From: Bacteroidia bacterium
GTDB taxonomy: Bacteria; Bacteroidota; Bacteroidia; Cytophagales; Cyclobacteriaceae
DNA: 44,117 bases
Direction of reading: 5' to 3'
NCBI GenBank assembly: GCA_030432655.1
Contig: JAUILA010000035.1
Coordinates: forward strand, 1-44,117
In this document: positions 25,555-34,584 of the stretch, in pieces
Numbering within the stretch: position 1 is the stretch's first letter
Layout of the letters: the number at the start of each line of letters is the position of its first letter
The notes under the pieces: generated by a model
Seen by the model: the letters and a program-made list of their open reading frames with translations, nothing else
What the model was told of the DNA's origin: nothing
The model's database searches: none
Made by a program: the position numbers and the translations under genes

Positions 25555-28470
25555 TTAATTCATTAACTCATCAAAGGTCAGGGAGATATAATAGATCGCT
25601 CCGATCCTTGGACCTCCAAGACTCTGAATGTAGTAATTGTTAAGCAGGTTGGAACCTCCGAATTTCACGATGGATTTCCAATCCTTGATTTTGTAGCTCA
25701 CTTGTGCATCAAGTGTTCCGTACGAGGGAACTGGTCCGCGTGCGAATGATGATTCCCAGGTGAATGCCTCCTGCCAGCGGTAGGTTACATTGAATCCCAA
25801 TTTATCGGTTAACTTCCGGTTGGCCACACTGATATTAAACTTGTGTTCCGGTGTGTTGAATTCTGATAAACCTCCTACAATTTCATCATTCAGAACATTC
25901 CAGCTGTAATTTCCTGAGATGGTGAAGTTTCTCGGCATGTTGTACGTCAGGCCAAGAACAGCTCCCTGTGAGGTGATACGCTGATCATAATTGGTATAGA
26001 TCTGTCCGGTATTACCTGTTACGGATCCGTCACTTTGTGCCACAAGTGCCGAACCATTCAGTATTGAAGCAGCCGCTGCAGCAATTACAGCAGGATCAGC
26101 AGTAGGTGGGTTCAGCAAATCAATTGGCGCCTTCCGGAACTGCGTTTGCGTAATGAAGTCATTGTAAATATTATAGTAATAGGCAACATCAATCAGGAGC
26201 TTATTAGCTGCAAGACTCTTAAAGCCAACTTCTATCGTCTTTACTTGTTCCGGTTTTACCGGTTCGTATTCAAACTCTTCGAGCATGCCAAGATTTCCGA
26301 GAATCGCCTGTGGAGTGGCTCCGGCATCAAATACGGCCTGACTATAAGCCAGGACCGAAGCAGCTGTGTACGAATTAGTCTCCACATCGTATTTCTCATA
26401 TATTTCCGGTAATCCGCCGATAAGTCGTGCAGTAATGATATTGAGGTCAATATACTGACCCTGGGTTGTGGGAATTCTGAATCCGGTCTGGTAGGAAGCC
26501 CTGAGGAAACTGCTCTCACCAACAGATAAAACTGCCGAAATACGCGGGTTAATTTGACCGTCAAAGTTTTCGTTCTTATCATACCTAAGCGATCCGGTCA
26601 GCTTTAACTTACTTATCCGCTTGGAAGCCTGGGCATAGATTCCGTATTCCCTGATGGTAAGTCCGCCTTCATCGTCGAAAATGGTACCATTGGAATTCAG
26701 GCTAAACATCCTGTAATTACCTCCCACCTGAAGGTCCATGAAATCAATGTCGTTCTTGAAATCATACTGCCCTTCCACGTGATACAGGGCAGACTTGTCA
26801 TTAAATTTTGGTCCGAATGGAACAACGCCTTCCTGGGCCCGCGCTTTGGTCGTCTCAAATTCTTCTGTTCCCGGGGTGAGTGTATAAGCCCCTTCAGCAA
26901 ATCCGCGACCTGCACCATGAGCCGCATATTGAGCATTCAGCAAATCGGTACCGCTCAGCATGTTGATATCTCCAGGTGCGAACCCTGCGGCATAGAGATA
27001 ACTTAAATAGCCAATACTGTATCCGGCAAGAAAGCTGGATACGTCTCCGCCAGCAGAAAAGTCATACATTCTTTTCGCCAGAAATTCAGTAATATAAGAA
27101 TCGCCTGAGTTTTCCTGTGTCGTATAGGCCCTGACATAGAAATTGTCCCCTCGCAACTGGAGACGGTGCTGCATAATACTGAAATTCGACAGGCTGTATC
27201 GTTGCGCTCCTGTGTAAATACTGGTGCCCCATCCGCCGTTGAACAAATAGCTCAATTCCAGATTATCATTCAGCCTGTAATACAGACCCGCATTTGCTTT
27301 AATATTCTCCGCTCCGTAATCAATAAGGTCTTCTTCCATGTAAGGTGTTACGGAAACAACGTGGCTGGGAAGGTCTCCTGCTTCAGCGTAATCCAGAGCT
27401 GTGAGACCGGGTTCGAAAACAGTGCTGTTCGCCAAAGCTCTCCAGTTAGCGCTGAGAGGAAAAATAGCCATATTGATACTGGCTTCGTCACCCATGAAAT
27501 GCAGACGGTCAGCTCCCGGGTTTACACCGCCTATAGAGGAGAATGGGTTCAATTCCGCGTTCCGGTCGTAATCACTTGTTCCATGCCAGTCATCTGCCCG
27601 CATGTATGAGAAATTCACCTTGAAGGCAAATTTGTTGTTGAATGACTTCGCGTATCGTAAGGATGCTTCGTACATCGGTGCCGGATCCTGGTCGGCCTCA
27701 TCGCCGATATGGTTAACCCCCAGCTTGGCGAATGCACTCAGGCCCTGGTATTCAAAAGCACTCTTACTGTTCACCAGCAATATACCGTTGAACGCATTCG
27801 GACCGTACAGCGCCGAGGCCGCACCCGGAATCAGCTCAACACTTTCTACATCCAGTTCACTCGGACCATTCAGGTTGCCAATGGGAAAGTTCAGCGCCGG
27901 GGCCTGGGTGTCCATACCGTCGGTCAGCTGCACAAATCGCGTATTTCCGGTTGAGGCAAAACCTCTTGCATTAATGATCTGGAAATTGATGGAGCTCGTC
28001 GCCACATCAACCCCTTTCAGGTTGGCAATACCTTTGTAATAATTATCCGCAGAAGTGTTTTGTACTGCCAGTCGGTCCATTTTTTCAATAGAAACCGGCG
28101 ATTCAAGGATACTTTCCTCGACACGGCTTGCAGAAACCACGATTTCCTGTCCCAGCATGGTCTGTTCGGCCATCGTTATGTCCAGGGTCGCCGTTGCATT
28201 TGTGACTTCAAGCTCCTGCGTTTCAAACCCGATGAAGGAGTAAACAAGGGTGAGGGGAGGACTGTCATCCACTTCCAGGTAATAATTTCCGTCGGTATCA
28301 CTCATGGTACCGATGACTTTGCCTTTCACCACGATGTTTACCCCGGCAAGAGGTTCTCCGTTTCCTCCGTCCAGGATCTTACCACTGATCGTGGTTTGTG
28401 CCAACAGGCTGCCTGAAATGAGGATGAAGCAAATGATGAAAGCAAATTTACTGATGATTGTTGTTTTCAT
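25555..28470 (-). CDS. TonB-dependent outer-membrane receptor
   Basis: The 971-residue protein has a signal peptide (ending SGSLLAQ). A carboxypeptidase-D-regulatory-like domain follows (~25–105, ISGKILDGGNGEPLAGVN), then a plug domain (~110–235, with EILVS-type start, SSINFQIINARGFAST and VELIPGAASALYGPNAFNG) and a large C-terminal barrel. The receptor imports a substrate through the outer membrane with energy from TonB/ExbBD. No SusD partner or enzyme gene lies next to it, so the substrate cannot be guessed. The 151-bp region upstream (28471–28621) is very AT-rich with repeated TTTTTAA runs; no promoter was clear. The gene is probably monocistronic. Confidence 0.92.
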   Translation of the reverse strand: MKTTIISKFAFIICFILISGSLLAQTTISGKILDGGNGEPLAGVNIVVKGKVIGTMSDTDGNYYLEVDDSPPLTLVYSFIGFETQELEVTNATATLDITMAEQTMLGQEIVVSASRVEESILESPVSIEKMDRLAVQNTSADNYYKGIANLKGVDVATSSINFQIINARGFASTGNTRFVQLTDGMDTQAPALNFPIGNLNGPSELDVESVELIPGAASALYGPNAFNGILLVNSKSAFEYQGLSAFAKLGVNHIGDEADQDPAPMYEASLRYAKSFNNKFAFKVNFSYMRADDWHGTSDYDRNAELNPFSSIGGVNPGADRLHFMGDEASINMAIFPLSANWRALANSTVFEPGLTALDYAEAGDLPSHVVSVTPYMEEDLIDYGAENIKANAGLYYRLNDNLELSYLFNGGWGTSIYTGAQRYSLSNFSIMQHRLQLRGDNFYVRAYTTQENSGDSYITEFLAKRMYDFSAGGDVSSFLAGYSIGYLSYLYAAGFAPGDINMLSGTDLLNAQYAAHGAGRGFAEGAYTLTPGTEEFETTKARAQEGVVPFGPKFNDKSALYHVEGQYDFKNDIDFMDLQVGGNYRMFSLNSNGTIFDDEGGLTIREYGIYAQASKRISKLKLTGSLRYDKNENFDGQINPRISAVLSVGESSFLRASYQTGFRIPTTQGQYIDLNIITARLIGGLPEIYEKYDVETNSYTAASVLAYSQAVFDAGATPQAILGNLGMLEEFEYEPVKPEQVKTIEVGFKSLAANKLLIDVAYYYNIYNDFITQTQFRKAPIDLLNPPTADPAVIAAAAASILNGSALVAQSDGSVTGNTGQIYTNYDQRITSQGAVLGLTYNMPRNFTISGNYSWNVLNDEIVGGLSEFNTPEHKFNISVANRKLTDKLGFNVTYRWQEAFTWESSFARGPVPSYGTLDAQVSYKIKDWKSIVKFGGSNLLNNYYIQSLGGPRIGAIYYISLTFDELMN

Positions 28471-28621
28471 ATAAGTATTGACTGGCTATTAAAAATGCAG
28501 ACTTTAAAAAGCCTGATATTAAAAAATTTCTTAAAAATAGAGATTTTTAAACAGGTAATTTCTTAATTCAGCGTGAATTTTACGCCTTATTTAAAAAAAC
28601 TGCAATCGTTTGTAATTATAA

Positions 28622-28963
28622 TTACCGATTTTCCTCATTTTCCTTTCGTAAATACTCAATAAGCTTGTCGCACAACGCGTTCATCTCGCCGGACATAAAT
28701 TCGTCACCGGTACTGTTCAGGATGCTCTGGGCCATTCCTCCCAGGCAGTCAATGTAGAATTTCTTCATCTCATCCACCGGCATTTCTTTGGTCCAAAGGT
28801 CAATGCGCATCGTGTTTTTGACCTCCGGGTCCCAGACACTTATGTTAATCGCAGTTGTTTCACTGCCCACTTCTTCCGGCTTTTCGGTCGCATCCCATGT
28901 GATGCGTTCAGGTACCCTTTGCTCATCCAGTTCGACCGAAAAATTTATATCAGATTTTACCAT
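28622..28963 (-). CDS. gldC: Gliding motility protein GldC
   Basis: The 113-residue soluble protein matches the GldC family in length and pattern. Visible landmarks are INFSVELDEQRVPERITWDA near the start, ISVWDPEVKNTMRIDLWTKE in the middle, MPVDEMKKFYIDCLGGMA, and a charged helical end. GldC was defined in gliding Flavobacterium, where it supports the gliding/T9SS machinery; it occurs also in non-gliding Bacteroidota. Here it is the last gene of the ftsX-led operon, 7 bp after the acetoacetyl-CoA synthetase stop. The neighbouring genes gldK–N are not in this window. Confidence 0.88.
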   Translation of the reverse strand: MVKSDINFSVELDEQRVPERITWDATEKPEEVGSETTAINISVWDPEVKNTMRIDLWTKEMPVDEMKKFYIDCLGGMAQSILNSTGDEFMSGEMNALCDKLIEYLRKENEENR

Positions 28964-28970
28964 TTTCTAT

Positions 28971-30929
28971 TTAATTTAATTTGGGTGCAAGTTTAACAAA
29001 AAAATCCAGCGACGAAGGATTCCTGAGGGCGTCTTTCTTAATTGCCTCTTCCGGTGATTTTCCCATCAGGATCTTCTTCACCGGTGCCTCCGTCTTTTTC
29101 CCGCTGATGGTATAGGGGATATCACTGACTTCCAGGATCTCATCCGGAACATGTCTCGGTGTATATGCTTCCCTGATCGTCTTATTGATCTTTTTTACCA
29201 GGTTGTCATCCAATACCATCCCGGGCTTCAGCTGGACAAACAGTGGCATGTAAAATTCTCCTTCACTTTTTTCAAGACAGATGATCAGGCTGTCGGCTAC
29301 TTCTTCTACTTTATTTACTGCCCGGTAAATTTCGCTGGTACCAATCCGGATTCCGCCACGGTTAAGCGTGGCATCAGACCTGCCATAAATAACAATGCCG
29401 TCACGCGGCGTGATCCTGATCCAGTCCCCGTGACGCCATATTCCGGGAAACATTTCAAAATAGCTCGCGCGGTATCTTTCCTTACCTGTATCATTCCAGA
29501 AAAATACCGGCATGCTTGGCATAGGTTGAGTAATTACCATTTCACCGACTTCATCCATGACCGGTTGCCCCTGCTCGTTATAGGCCTGCAGGTTGCAACC
29601 GAGTGTGCGGCACTGGATCTCACCAAGATAGACCGGCCACCAGGGATTGCCGCCGACAAAGGCCGAGCAGACATCGGTACCGCCACTCATTGACGTGAGC
29701 CAGACGTCTTTTCCGACCTGTTCATAGACCCAGTCAAATCCTTCCGGCGGCAGGGGCGAACCGGTAGAGCCGATGGAGACCAGTCCGCCCAGGTCGTATT
29801 TCTCTTTGGGTTGAAAGCCGCCCTTCATGCAGGCCGTAATATACCCTGCCGATGTACCCAGGTGAGTGATCCTGCATTCTTCTGCCAGCTGCCACAATGC
29901 GTCCGTGTCGGGCACAGCCGGGCTGCCGTCGTAAAGAACGATGGTAGCCCCGCACAACAAGGCCCCCTGTACATAGTTCCACATCATCCAGCCGGTGGTG
30001 GTATACCAGAAGAAATTTTCTCCCGGATGCACATCGTTGTGAAAGGACAGGTATTTGAGCAACTCCAGTAAAACGCCTCCATGGCAATGGGTGATGGCTT
30101 TCGGGATTCCGGTGGTTCCGGATGAATACAATATCCAGATGGGATGGGAGAATGGTACGCGCTCGAATTGCATCGGCGCTGCCGGCTGCTCCATGACCTC
30201 GCTCCAGCTTACCGATTGCTCCAGTTCAGCTTCAGGATCCAGGTAGGGGATAAGAATGATCTTTTCAAGGGTCGGTAGTTGTTCCGCTATTTCTCGTAAG
30301 GCAGCCTTTTTGTCAAAATCTTTGCCTCCGTAAGAATACCCATCCACACAAATAAGTACCCTGGGTTCAACCTGGGCAAACCGGTCAACCACGGCACTCA
30401 CCCCGAAATCAGGAGAACAGCTGGACCAGACACATCCCATCGAATTGGCGGACAGAAAGGATATTGTCGCCTCGGGTATGTTCGGCAGGTAGGCAACCAC
30501 GCGGTCCCCGGATGTTAACCCAAGCCCGGCCAGGTAGTTGCGGAGTCGTGAACAGCTGGCTTCCAGTTCCTCCCAGCTTATTTCTTTTTTCTGTCCGCTT
30601 TCCTTCTTAAATACGATCGCGGGCCGTTCGTCTGACCTGCGTCTGAAAACGTGTTCGGCAAAATTTAGTTCAGCTCCTTCAAACCATTTTGTATCAGGCA
30701 TAGGATCATCTGACATGATGGTTGTGCCAGGTGTTCCGATAATTTCAAAATACTCCCACAATGATCCCCAGAATTCCTCCGGTTGAGTGGCCGACCATTG
30801 CCACAGGTCATTATAGCTGCTGAAGTGAAGGGACCTGTTTTGACGAAGCCATTCCGTGAAGTGAGTGAGGTTGGACTTCTTTTTAAATTCCGCCGAAGGT
30901 ACCCATAATTTTCTAGCTTCGGTTTCCAT
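28971..30929 (-). CDS. Acetoacetyl-CoA synthetase
   Basis: The 652-residue acyl-CoA ligase makes acetoacetyl-CoA from acetoacetate, ATP and CoA, feeding ketone bodies or polyhydroxyalkanoate turnover into central metabolism. Motifs include the AMP-binding P-loop ILYSSGTTGIPKAI and the hinge/core YGRSDATLNRGGIRIG. The C-terminal catalytic Lys region reads DIPYTISGKKTEAPVKK. The AcsA-like N-terminal domain and the overall length fit acetoacetate rather than acetate ligases. I chose ATG 30929, 4 bp after the ribF stop, over an in-frame GTG at 30968 that would overlap ribF. It lies between ribF and gldC in a seven-gene operon. Confidence 0.9.
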   Translation of the reverse strand: METEARKLWVPSAEFKKKSNLTHFTEWLRQNRSLHFSSYNDLWQWSATQPEEFWGSLWEYFEIIGTPGTTIMSDDPMPDTKWFEGAELNFAEHVFRRRSDERPAIVFKKESGQKKEISWEELEASCSRLRNYLAGLGLTSGDRVVAYLPNIPEATISFLSANSMGCVWSSCSPDFGVSAVVDRFAQVEPRVLICVDGYSYGGKDFDKKAALREIAEQLPTLEKIILIPYLDPEAELEQSVSWSEVMEQPAAPMQFERVPFSHPIWILYSSGTTGIPKAITHCHGGVLLELLKYLSFHNDVHPGENFFWYTTTGWMMWNYVQGALLCGATIVLYDGSPAVPDTDALWQLAEECRITHLGTSAGYITACMKGGFQPKEKYDLGGLVSIGSTGSPLPPEGFDWVYEQVGKDVWLTSMSGGTDVCSAFVGGNPWWPVYLGEIQCRTLGCNLQAYNEQGQPVMDEVGEMVITQPMPSMPVFFWNDTGKERYRASYFEMFPGIWRHGDWIRITPRDGIVIYGRSDATLNRGGIRIGTSEIYRAVNKVEEVADSLIICLEKSEGEFYMPLFVQLKPGMVLDDNLVKKINKTIREAYTPRHVPDEILEVSDIPYTISGKKTEAPVKKILMGKSPEEAIKKDALRNPSSLDFFVKLAPKLN

Positions 30930-30933
30930 AATC

Positions 30934-31866
30934 TCAGAGGTTGGTAAGTAGTTGGATCGCCCGTTCACGATCCTTTTTTAATTGATTTTTAAGCGTTTCA
31001 ACGTCCTCAAAGGGAATTTCATCACGGATTCGCCGTATGAATGCCACCTTTAAGGTATCCCCGTAAATATCCCGGTCGAAATCAAAAATATTGACTTCAA
31101 TGGTTCGCAGTCTTCCGCCGACCGTAGGCCGGATCCCGATATTGAGCATCCCCATATGTTCATGGGTTCCGGTAGTTACGATAACAGCGTAGGACCCATC
31201 GGCCGGGATCAGTTTGTTGGGATTATCAATTTGCAGGTTCGCCGTCGGAAATCCAAGCATCCGGCCGATGCGCTCGCCCCGGATTACACGGCCGCTAAGG
31301 CTGTAGGGACGCCCGAGCAAGTGGGAGGCAGTTTGCATATCGCCCTCCTGCAGGGCAGATCGTATTTTAGTAGAGCTCACGGCCAGGTTATCCACTTCCT
31401 GTTTGGGTATTTCCTCTACCTCGAAACCGAACTTCGGAGCATTCTCCCTTAAATAGTCAAAGCTCCCTTCCCGGTTCCTGCCAAACCGGTGATCATAGCC
31501 AATGACCAGTTTTTTGGTACCGATAGTATCCACCAGTATTTTTCGTATGAAATCTGACGAACTGGTCCTGGAAAATTCCCGCGTGAACGGGATACGCAGT
31601 AAATGATCAACCCCCTGCTCCCGGAGCAAATCTGCCTTTTCCTCGAAGGTGTTTAATAATTTCAGGTCTGTCTGGTCCGGGAAAAGCACCAGGCGGGGAT
31701 GCGGCCAGAAGGTGATCAGCACGGTTTCACCGTCGTGGTTATCTGCCGATTCCCTCAGGCGCCTCAGAATCTGCTGATGACCGACATGGACACCATCAAA
31801 TGTGCCACTGGTGACCACTGCATAAGACAGTTTGTGAAAATCCTCAATGCCGTGGTAAATGTTCAT
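30934..31866 (-). CDS. ribF: Bifunctional riboflavin kinase / FAD synthetase
   Basis: The 310-residue enzyme converts riboflavin to FMN and then FAD. The N-terminal nucleotidyltransferase domain (~1–180) shows SGTFDGVHVGHQQIL and, later, the SSTKIRSAL motif. The C-terminal kinase domain (~185–305) has the GRVIRGERIGRMLGFPTAN signature. The start codon overlaps the truB stop by 4 bp (ATGA), so translation is coupled. In Bacteroidota this truB–ribF order is common. Confidence 0.96.
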   Translation of the reverse strand: MNIYHGIEDFHKLSYAVVTSGTFDGVHVGHQQILRRLRESADNHDGETVLITFWPHPRLVLFPDQTDLKLLNTFEEKADLLREQGVDHLLRIPFTREFSRTSSSDFIRKILVDTIGTKKLVIGYDHRFGRNREGSFDYLRENAPKFGFEVEEIPKQEVDNLAVSSTKIRSALQEGDMQTASHLLGRPYSLSGRVIRGERIGRMLGFPTANLQIDNPNKLIPADGSYAVIVTTGTHEHMGMLNIGIRPTVGGRLRTIEVNIFDFDRDIYGDTLKVAFIRRIRDEIPFEDVETLKNQLKKDRERAIQLLTNL

Positions 31867-32525
31867 AAATTGCTTACAATTTCTTCTACTGTGGAGGCCT
31901 CTTTAACGGTAAATTCCCCGATTCTCGTTCTTCTTAACGCGGCGAGGTAAGCTCCTGTTCCCAGTAATTCTCCCAGGTCACGGGCAATGCTTCGGATATA
32001 AGTTCCCTTGGAGCAAACTATCCTGAAATTAATGCGTTCGCTGCCGTCCCGGGTTGCTTCGAACACGTCAACGGTGACTTCACGAGGCCTGAGTACAACT
32101 TCCTTTCCTTTGCGGGCACTTTTGTAGGCACGTTTCCCATCCACCTTCACTGCGGAATATACAGGGGGGATCTGGCTGATAGTCCCGGTCAGTGAACGAA
32201 CTGCAGTATCAATCTGCTCTGTGGTAATTCCGCTGACAGGTCCGCCTTCCTCGATTTCCGTTTCCAGATCATAGGACGGAGTCGTCTTGCCAATGACGAA
32301 TGTACCAGTATACTCCTTTTCCTGCGCCTGGTAGGATTCTATCTGCTTGGTCATTTTCCCGGTGCATAAGATGAGCAGTCCGGTTGCCAGCGGGTCGAGG
32401 GTTACGGCGTGACCTATTTTTTTTACTTTCAGGGCGCCGCGTAATTTTTTTACCACATCGAACGATGTCCAGTGGAGTGGTTTATCAATCAGAATGACAC
32501 TTCCTTCTGTAAATTCGCGAATCAT
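31863..32525 (-). CDS. truB: tRNA pseudouridine-55 synthase
   Basis: The 220-residue enzyme makes pseudouridine 55 in the T-loop of tRNAs. The catalytic Asp lies in HAVTLDPLATGLL, and the N-terminus has IDKPLHWTSFDVV as in the family. A second conserved motif is PPVYSAVKVDGKRAYK. It lacks the C-terminal PUA extension of longer homologues, as is usual in Bacteroidota. The ATG at 32525 overlaps the uppP stop by 4 bp. A longer in-frame reading up to 32627 lies inside uppP and starts with residues foreign to the family, so I rejected it. Confidence 0.95.
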   Translation of the reverse strand: MIREFTEGSVILIDKPLHWTSFDVVKKLRGALKVKKIGHAVTLDPLATGLLILCTGKMTKQIESYQAQEKEYTGTFVIGKTTPSYDLETEIEEGGPVSGITTEQIDTAVRSLTGTISQIPPVYSAVKVDGKRAYKSARKGKEVVLRPREVTVDVFEATRDGSERINFRIVCSKGTYIRSIARDLGELLGTGAYLAALRRTRIGEFTVKEASTVEEIVSNL

Positions 32526-33322
32526 GCCAGGTAATAGATTCCGAGGGTTAAGAGCGCGATGGCATAGCAATAATAGGCAAAGTAAATGAGTTTGCCCCGG
32601 CGGACGATGGTGATCATCAGGCGGCACGCCAGGAGACCGGAAATGAAAGCCGCAAGAAACCCTGCGACCAGCGGTCCGGTAGATAGCGTTGTGGCGGCCG
32701 ATACATCTGCTTCCATGAAATCTTTGACTTTGAGTAACGTGGCTCCGAGAATAGGAGGGAGTACCATCAGAAAAGAAAACCTGGTCGCTCTCGATTTTTC
32801 CACGCCCAGGTAAAGGGCGGTGGTAATGGTGGAACCCGAGCGGGATATTCCGGGGAGAATGGCAATTGCCTGGGCAAGGCCAATGATGAAGGCTTTGGGC
32901 GCGTTGATCACGCCGTCACGGTCCGGGGTAAAATAGGTGATCAGCAGGAGGGTTCCGGTTACAAGGAGCATGATCGCTACAAATACCACATCACCGCCGA
33001 AAAGGGTTTCAATCTTATCTTCCCAGAGCAATCCGGCAACACCGACAGGGATCATGGAAAGAATGATGTAAAAAATAAACCGCGTGGAATCGTTCCAGCG
33101 GAATTTTAGCAGGTCTTTAAGCAGAGTGACGATATCCTTCCAGAAAATGATCACGGTGCTAAGCGCGGTGGCGCCATGAACGATAATAGAAAAAAGAAGG
33201 TTTTCGGAAGTGTTTGTTCCAAGCAGGAACGATCCCAGTTCGATGTGTCCGCTGCTGCTGACCGGCAGAAATTCAGTCAGCCCCTGAATGATTCCAAGAA
33301 TAATAGCCTGAAATGCATCCAT
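32522..33322 (-). CDS. uppP: Undecaprenyl-diphosphatase
   Basis: The 266-residue polytopic membrane protein has the two BacA/UppP signatures: QGLTEFLPVSSSGH at ~15–28 and LPGISRSGSTI at ~155–165. The enzyme recycles the lipid carrier of peptidoglycan and polysaccharide synthesis by removing a phosphate from undecaprenyl diphosphate. The start codon overlaps the DUF3098 stop by one base, and the 3' end overlaps truB by four. Confidence 0.96.
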   Translation of the reverse strand: MDAFQAIILGIIQGLTEFLPVSSSGHIELGSFLLGTNTSENLLFSIIVHGATALSTVIIFWKDIVTLLKDLLKFRWNDSTRFIFYIILSMIPVGVAGLLWEDKIETLFGGDVVFVAIMLLVTGTLLLITYFTPDRDGVINAPKAFIIGLAQAIAILPGISRSGSTITTALYLGVEKSRATRFSFLMVLPPILGATLLKVKDFMEADVSAATTLSTGPLVAGFLAAFISGLLACRLMITIVRRGKLIYFAYYCYAIALLTLGIYYLA

Positions 33323-33534
33323 TATTCTTCTTTCGGATTATGCAGTATGGCGGCTATTTCTATCATAAAACCGGCAAAAACAGTCAGTGGACCCAGGGTA
33401 AGACCGATGAATCCGAAACCGAATGTTGTGCTGTCGAGGCTCATAATGATAAATCCAAGTACCAGAACTGCAAGCCCGATTAGCATCAGGCGATAATTTT
33501 TTTTACCGAAAGGCAGCATATTTTTATTGTCCAT
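33322..33534 (-). CDS. DUF3098 two-helix membrane protein
   Basis: The 70-residue protein has a short charged N-terminus and two membrane helices (LMLIGLAVLVLGFIIMSL and LGPLTVFAGFMIEIAAIL). Its position between ftsX and uppP is that of the DUF3098 family in Bacteroidota. The function is unknown; the constant neighbourhood with ftsX suggests a role in division or wall synthesis. It begins 3 bp after the ftsX stop codon. Confidence 0.85.
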   Translation of the reverse strand: MDNKNMLPFGKKNYRLMLIGLAVLVLGFIIMSLDSTTFGFGFIGLTLGPLTVFAGFMIEIAAILHNPKEE

Positions 33535-33537
33535 GAA

Positions 33538-34431
33538 TTAATACAATTCGTCTAATGACATATTTAAATATTTGTTAATGGCGCGGAAGGTGCTGATAAA
33601 ACCGATCATGGCACCCAGCACTAACAGTCCCGCAAAGATAGCAAGAATCATGGTCTGATCCTGAAGAGACGATAATTCAGGCACCCTGTCATTTGCGAGA
33701 CGGAGTAACAGGTAGAGCATTCCCGAGGCGAACAATCCAGCAATCAGGCCATGAAGTACAGAGCGGCGAAGAAAGGGTCCCTGGATAAATCCGCGTTTGG
33801 CGCCTACCAGTTGCATGCTCCGGATCAGGAAGCGCTGGGAAAAGAGGGCCAGTTTAATGGTGTTGTTGATAAGCAGGACCACGGCAATCATGAGCAATGC
33901 GGCAATTCCCAGAAGCCAGAAGCTGATCAGGGTGACGTTCTCGTTGATGGAAGCCACCAGGCTTGGAATGTACACTACTTCGAAGACCCCGTTAAGGGAC
34001 TGAATGTCTGCCTGGATCTCCTTCATCTGGTCTTCGCCATGAAATTCCGGGGCTATCTTAATGGTATATGCATCCCTGAGCGGATTTTCCCCGATGAATT
34101 TGCTGAAATCCTCTCCGGTCTCTTTGATAAAATCTTCCGCTGCTTCTTCCTTGGAAATAAAACTGATCTGAATTTCCCCGTTCTTCTCCGAAGTATATTC
34201 GCGGGATGAAAGTGTTTTCTGGATCTGAATACGCTGGTTATCGGTAATGTCCTTATTGAGGTAAACCTGCATTTCCACATTCTCCTTGATAATTTCCGTG
34301 AGTTTATTGGTGTGAATGACGAGGAGTGCGAAAAGCCCGATGACAAACAGGGCCAGGCAGATGCTCAGAATGACGCTGACAAACGGATAACTTCCCAGTT
34401 TCTTTTTCTTACGCTGTTTGATATCGGCCAC
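33538..34431 (-). CDS. ftsX: Cell-division ABC-type permease FtsX
   Basis: The 297-residue protein has a basic cytoplasmic N-terminus (KQRKKKKLGSYP), a first helix (VILSICLALFVIGLFALLVI) and an extracytoplasmic domain of ~110 residues (MQVYLNKDIT to FEVVYIPSL). Three C-terminal helices follow, ending near MSLDELY. The layout is that of FtsX, which with the ATPase FtsE activates septal peptidoglycan hydrolases. ftsE is not in the window, which is common in Bacteroidota. It is the first gene of the seven-gene operon and has a promoter close upstream. Confidence 0.93.
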   Translation of the reverse strand: MADIKQRKKKKLGSYPFVSVILSICLALFVIGLFALLVIHTNKLTEIIKENVEMQVYLNKDITDNQRIQIQKTLSSREYTSEKNGEIQISFISKEEAAEDFIKETGEDFSKFIGENPLRDAYTIKIAPEFHGEDQMKEIQADIQSLNGVFEVVYIPSLVASINENVTLISFWLLGIAALLMIAVVLLINNTIKLALFSQRFLIRSMQLVGAKRGFIQGPFLRRSVLHGLIAGLFASGMLYLLLRLANDRVPELSSLQDQTMILAIFAGLLVLGAMIGFISTFRAINKYLNMSLDELY

Positions 34432-34452
34432 GTTAAAAAATTATTCTGCGGT

Positions 34453-34484
34453 CAAATGTACAACTATTTTTGTGGTCTGCGAAA
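34453..34484 (-). promoter_or_regulatory. Promoter of the ftsX–gldC operon
   Basis: On the minus strand TTTC (34484–34481), a 20-bp spacer and a perfect TAnnTTTG box, TACATTTG (34460–34453). The expected start is ~15 nt before the ftsX ATG, a very short leader. Confidence 0.65.
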
Positions 34485-34529
34485 AGGGATTTGCTGAAAT
34501 TGATGAGGGGTAAACCTATATTTCTGTAA

Positions 34530-34560
34530 TAAAAAAAGGGCCGAATCGTAATTCAGCCCC
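34530..34560 (-). terminator. Terminator of the sigma/anti-sigma operon
   Basis: On the minus strand GGGCTGAAT pairs with ATTCGGCCC (9 bp, one G·U, 4-nt loop) followed by seven T residues. It lies ~25 bp after the stop of the putative anti-sigma gene. Confidence 0.9.
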
Positions 34561-34584
34561 TTTAATTATCTGCTTGATCAATTT

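Noticed and set aside
25555-28470. A polysaccharide utilisation locus around the TonB-dependent receptor.
   Set aside because: No SusD-like protein, glycosidase or hybrid sensor gene lies next to it, and it is bounded by its own terminator.
30930-30968. A GTG start for the acetoacetyl-CoA synthetase at 30968.
   Set aside because: It would overlap ribF by 35 bp, while ATG 30929 sits 4 bp after the ribF stop and gives the expected start of the protein.
32526-32627. A longer TruB reading starting at 32627.
   Set aside because: The extra 34 residues lie inside uppP and do not resemble the family. ATG 32525 gives the normal N-terminus and the usual 4-bp overlap.
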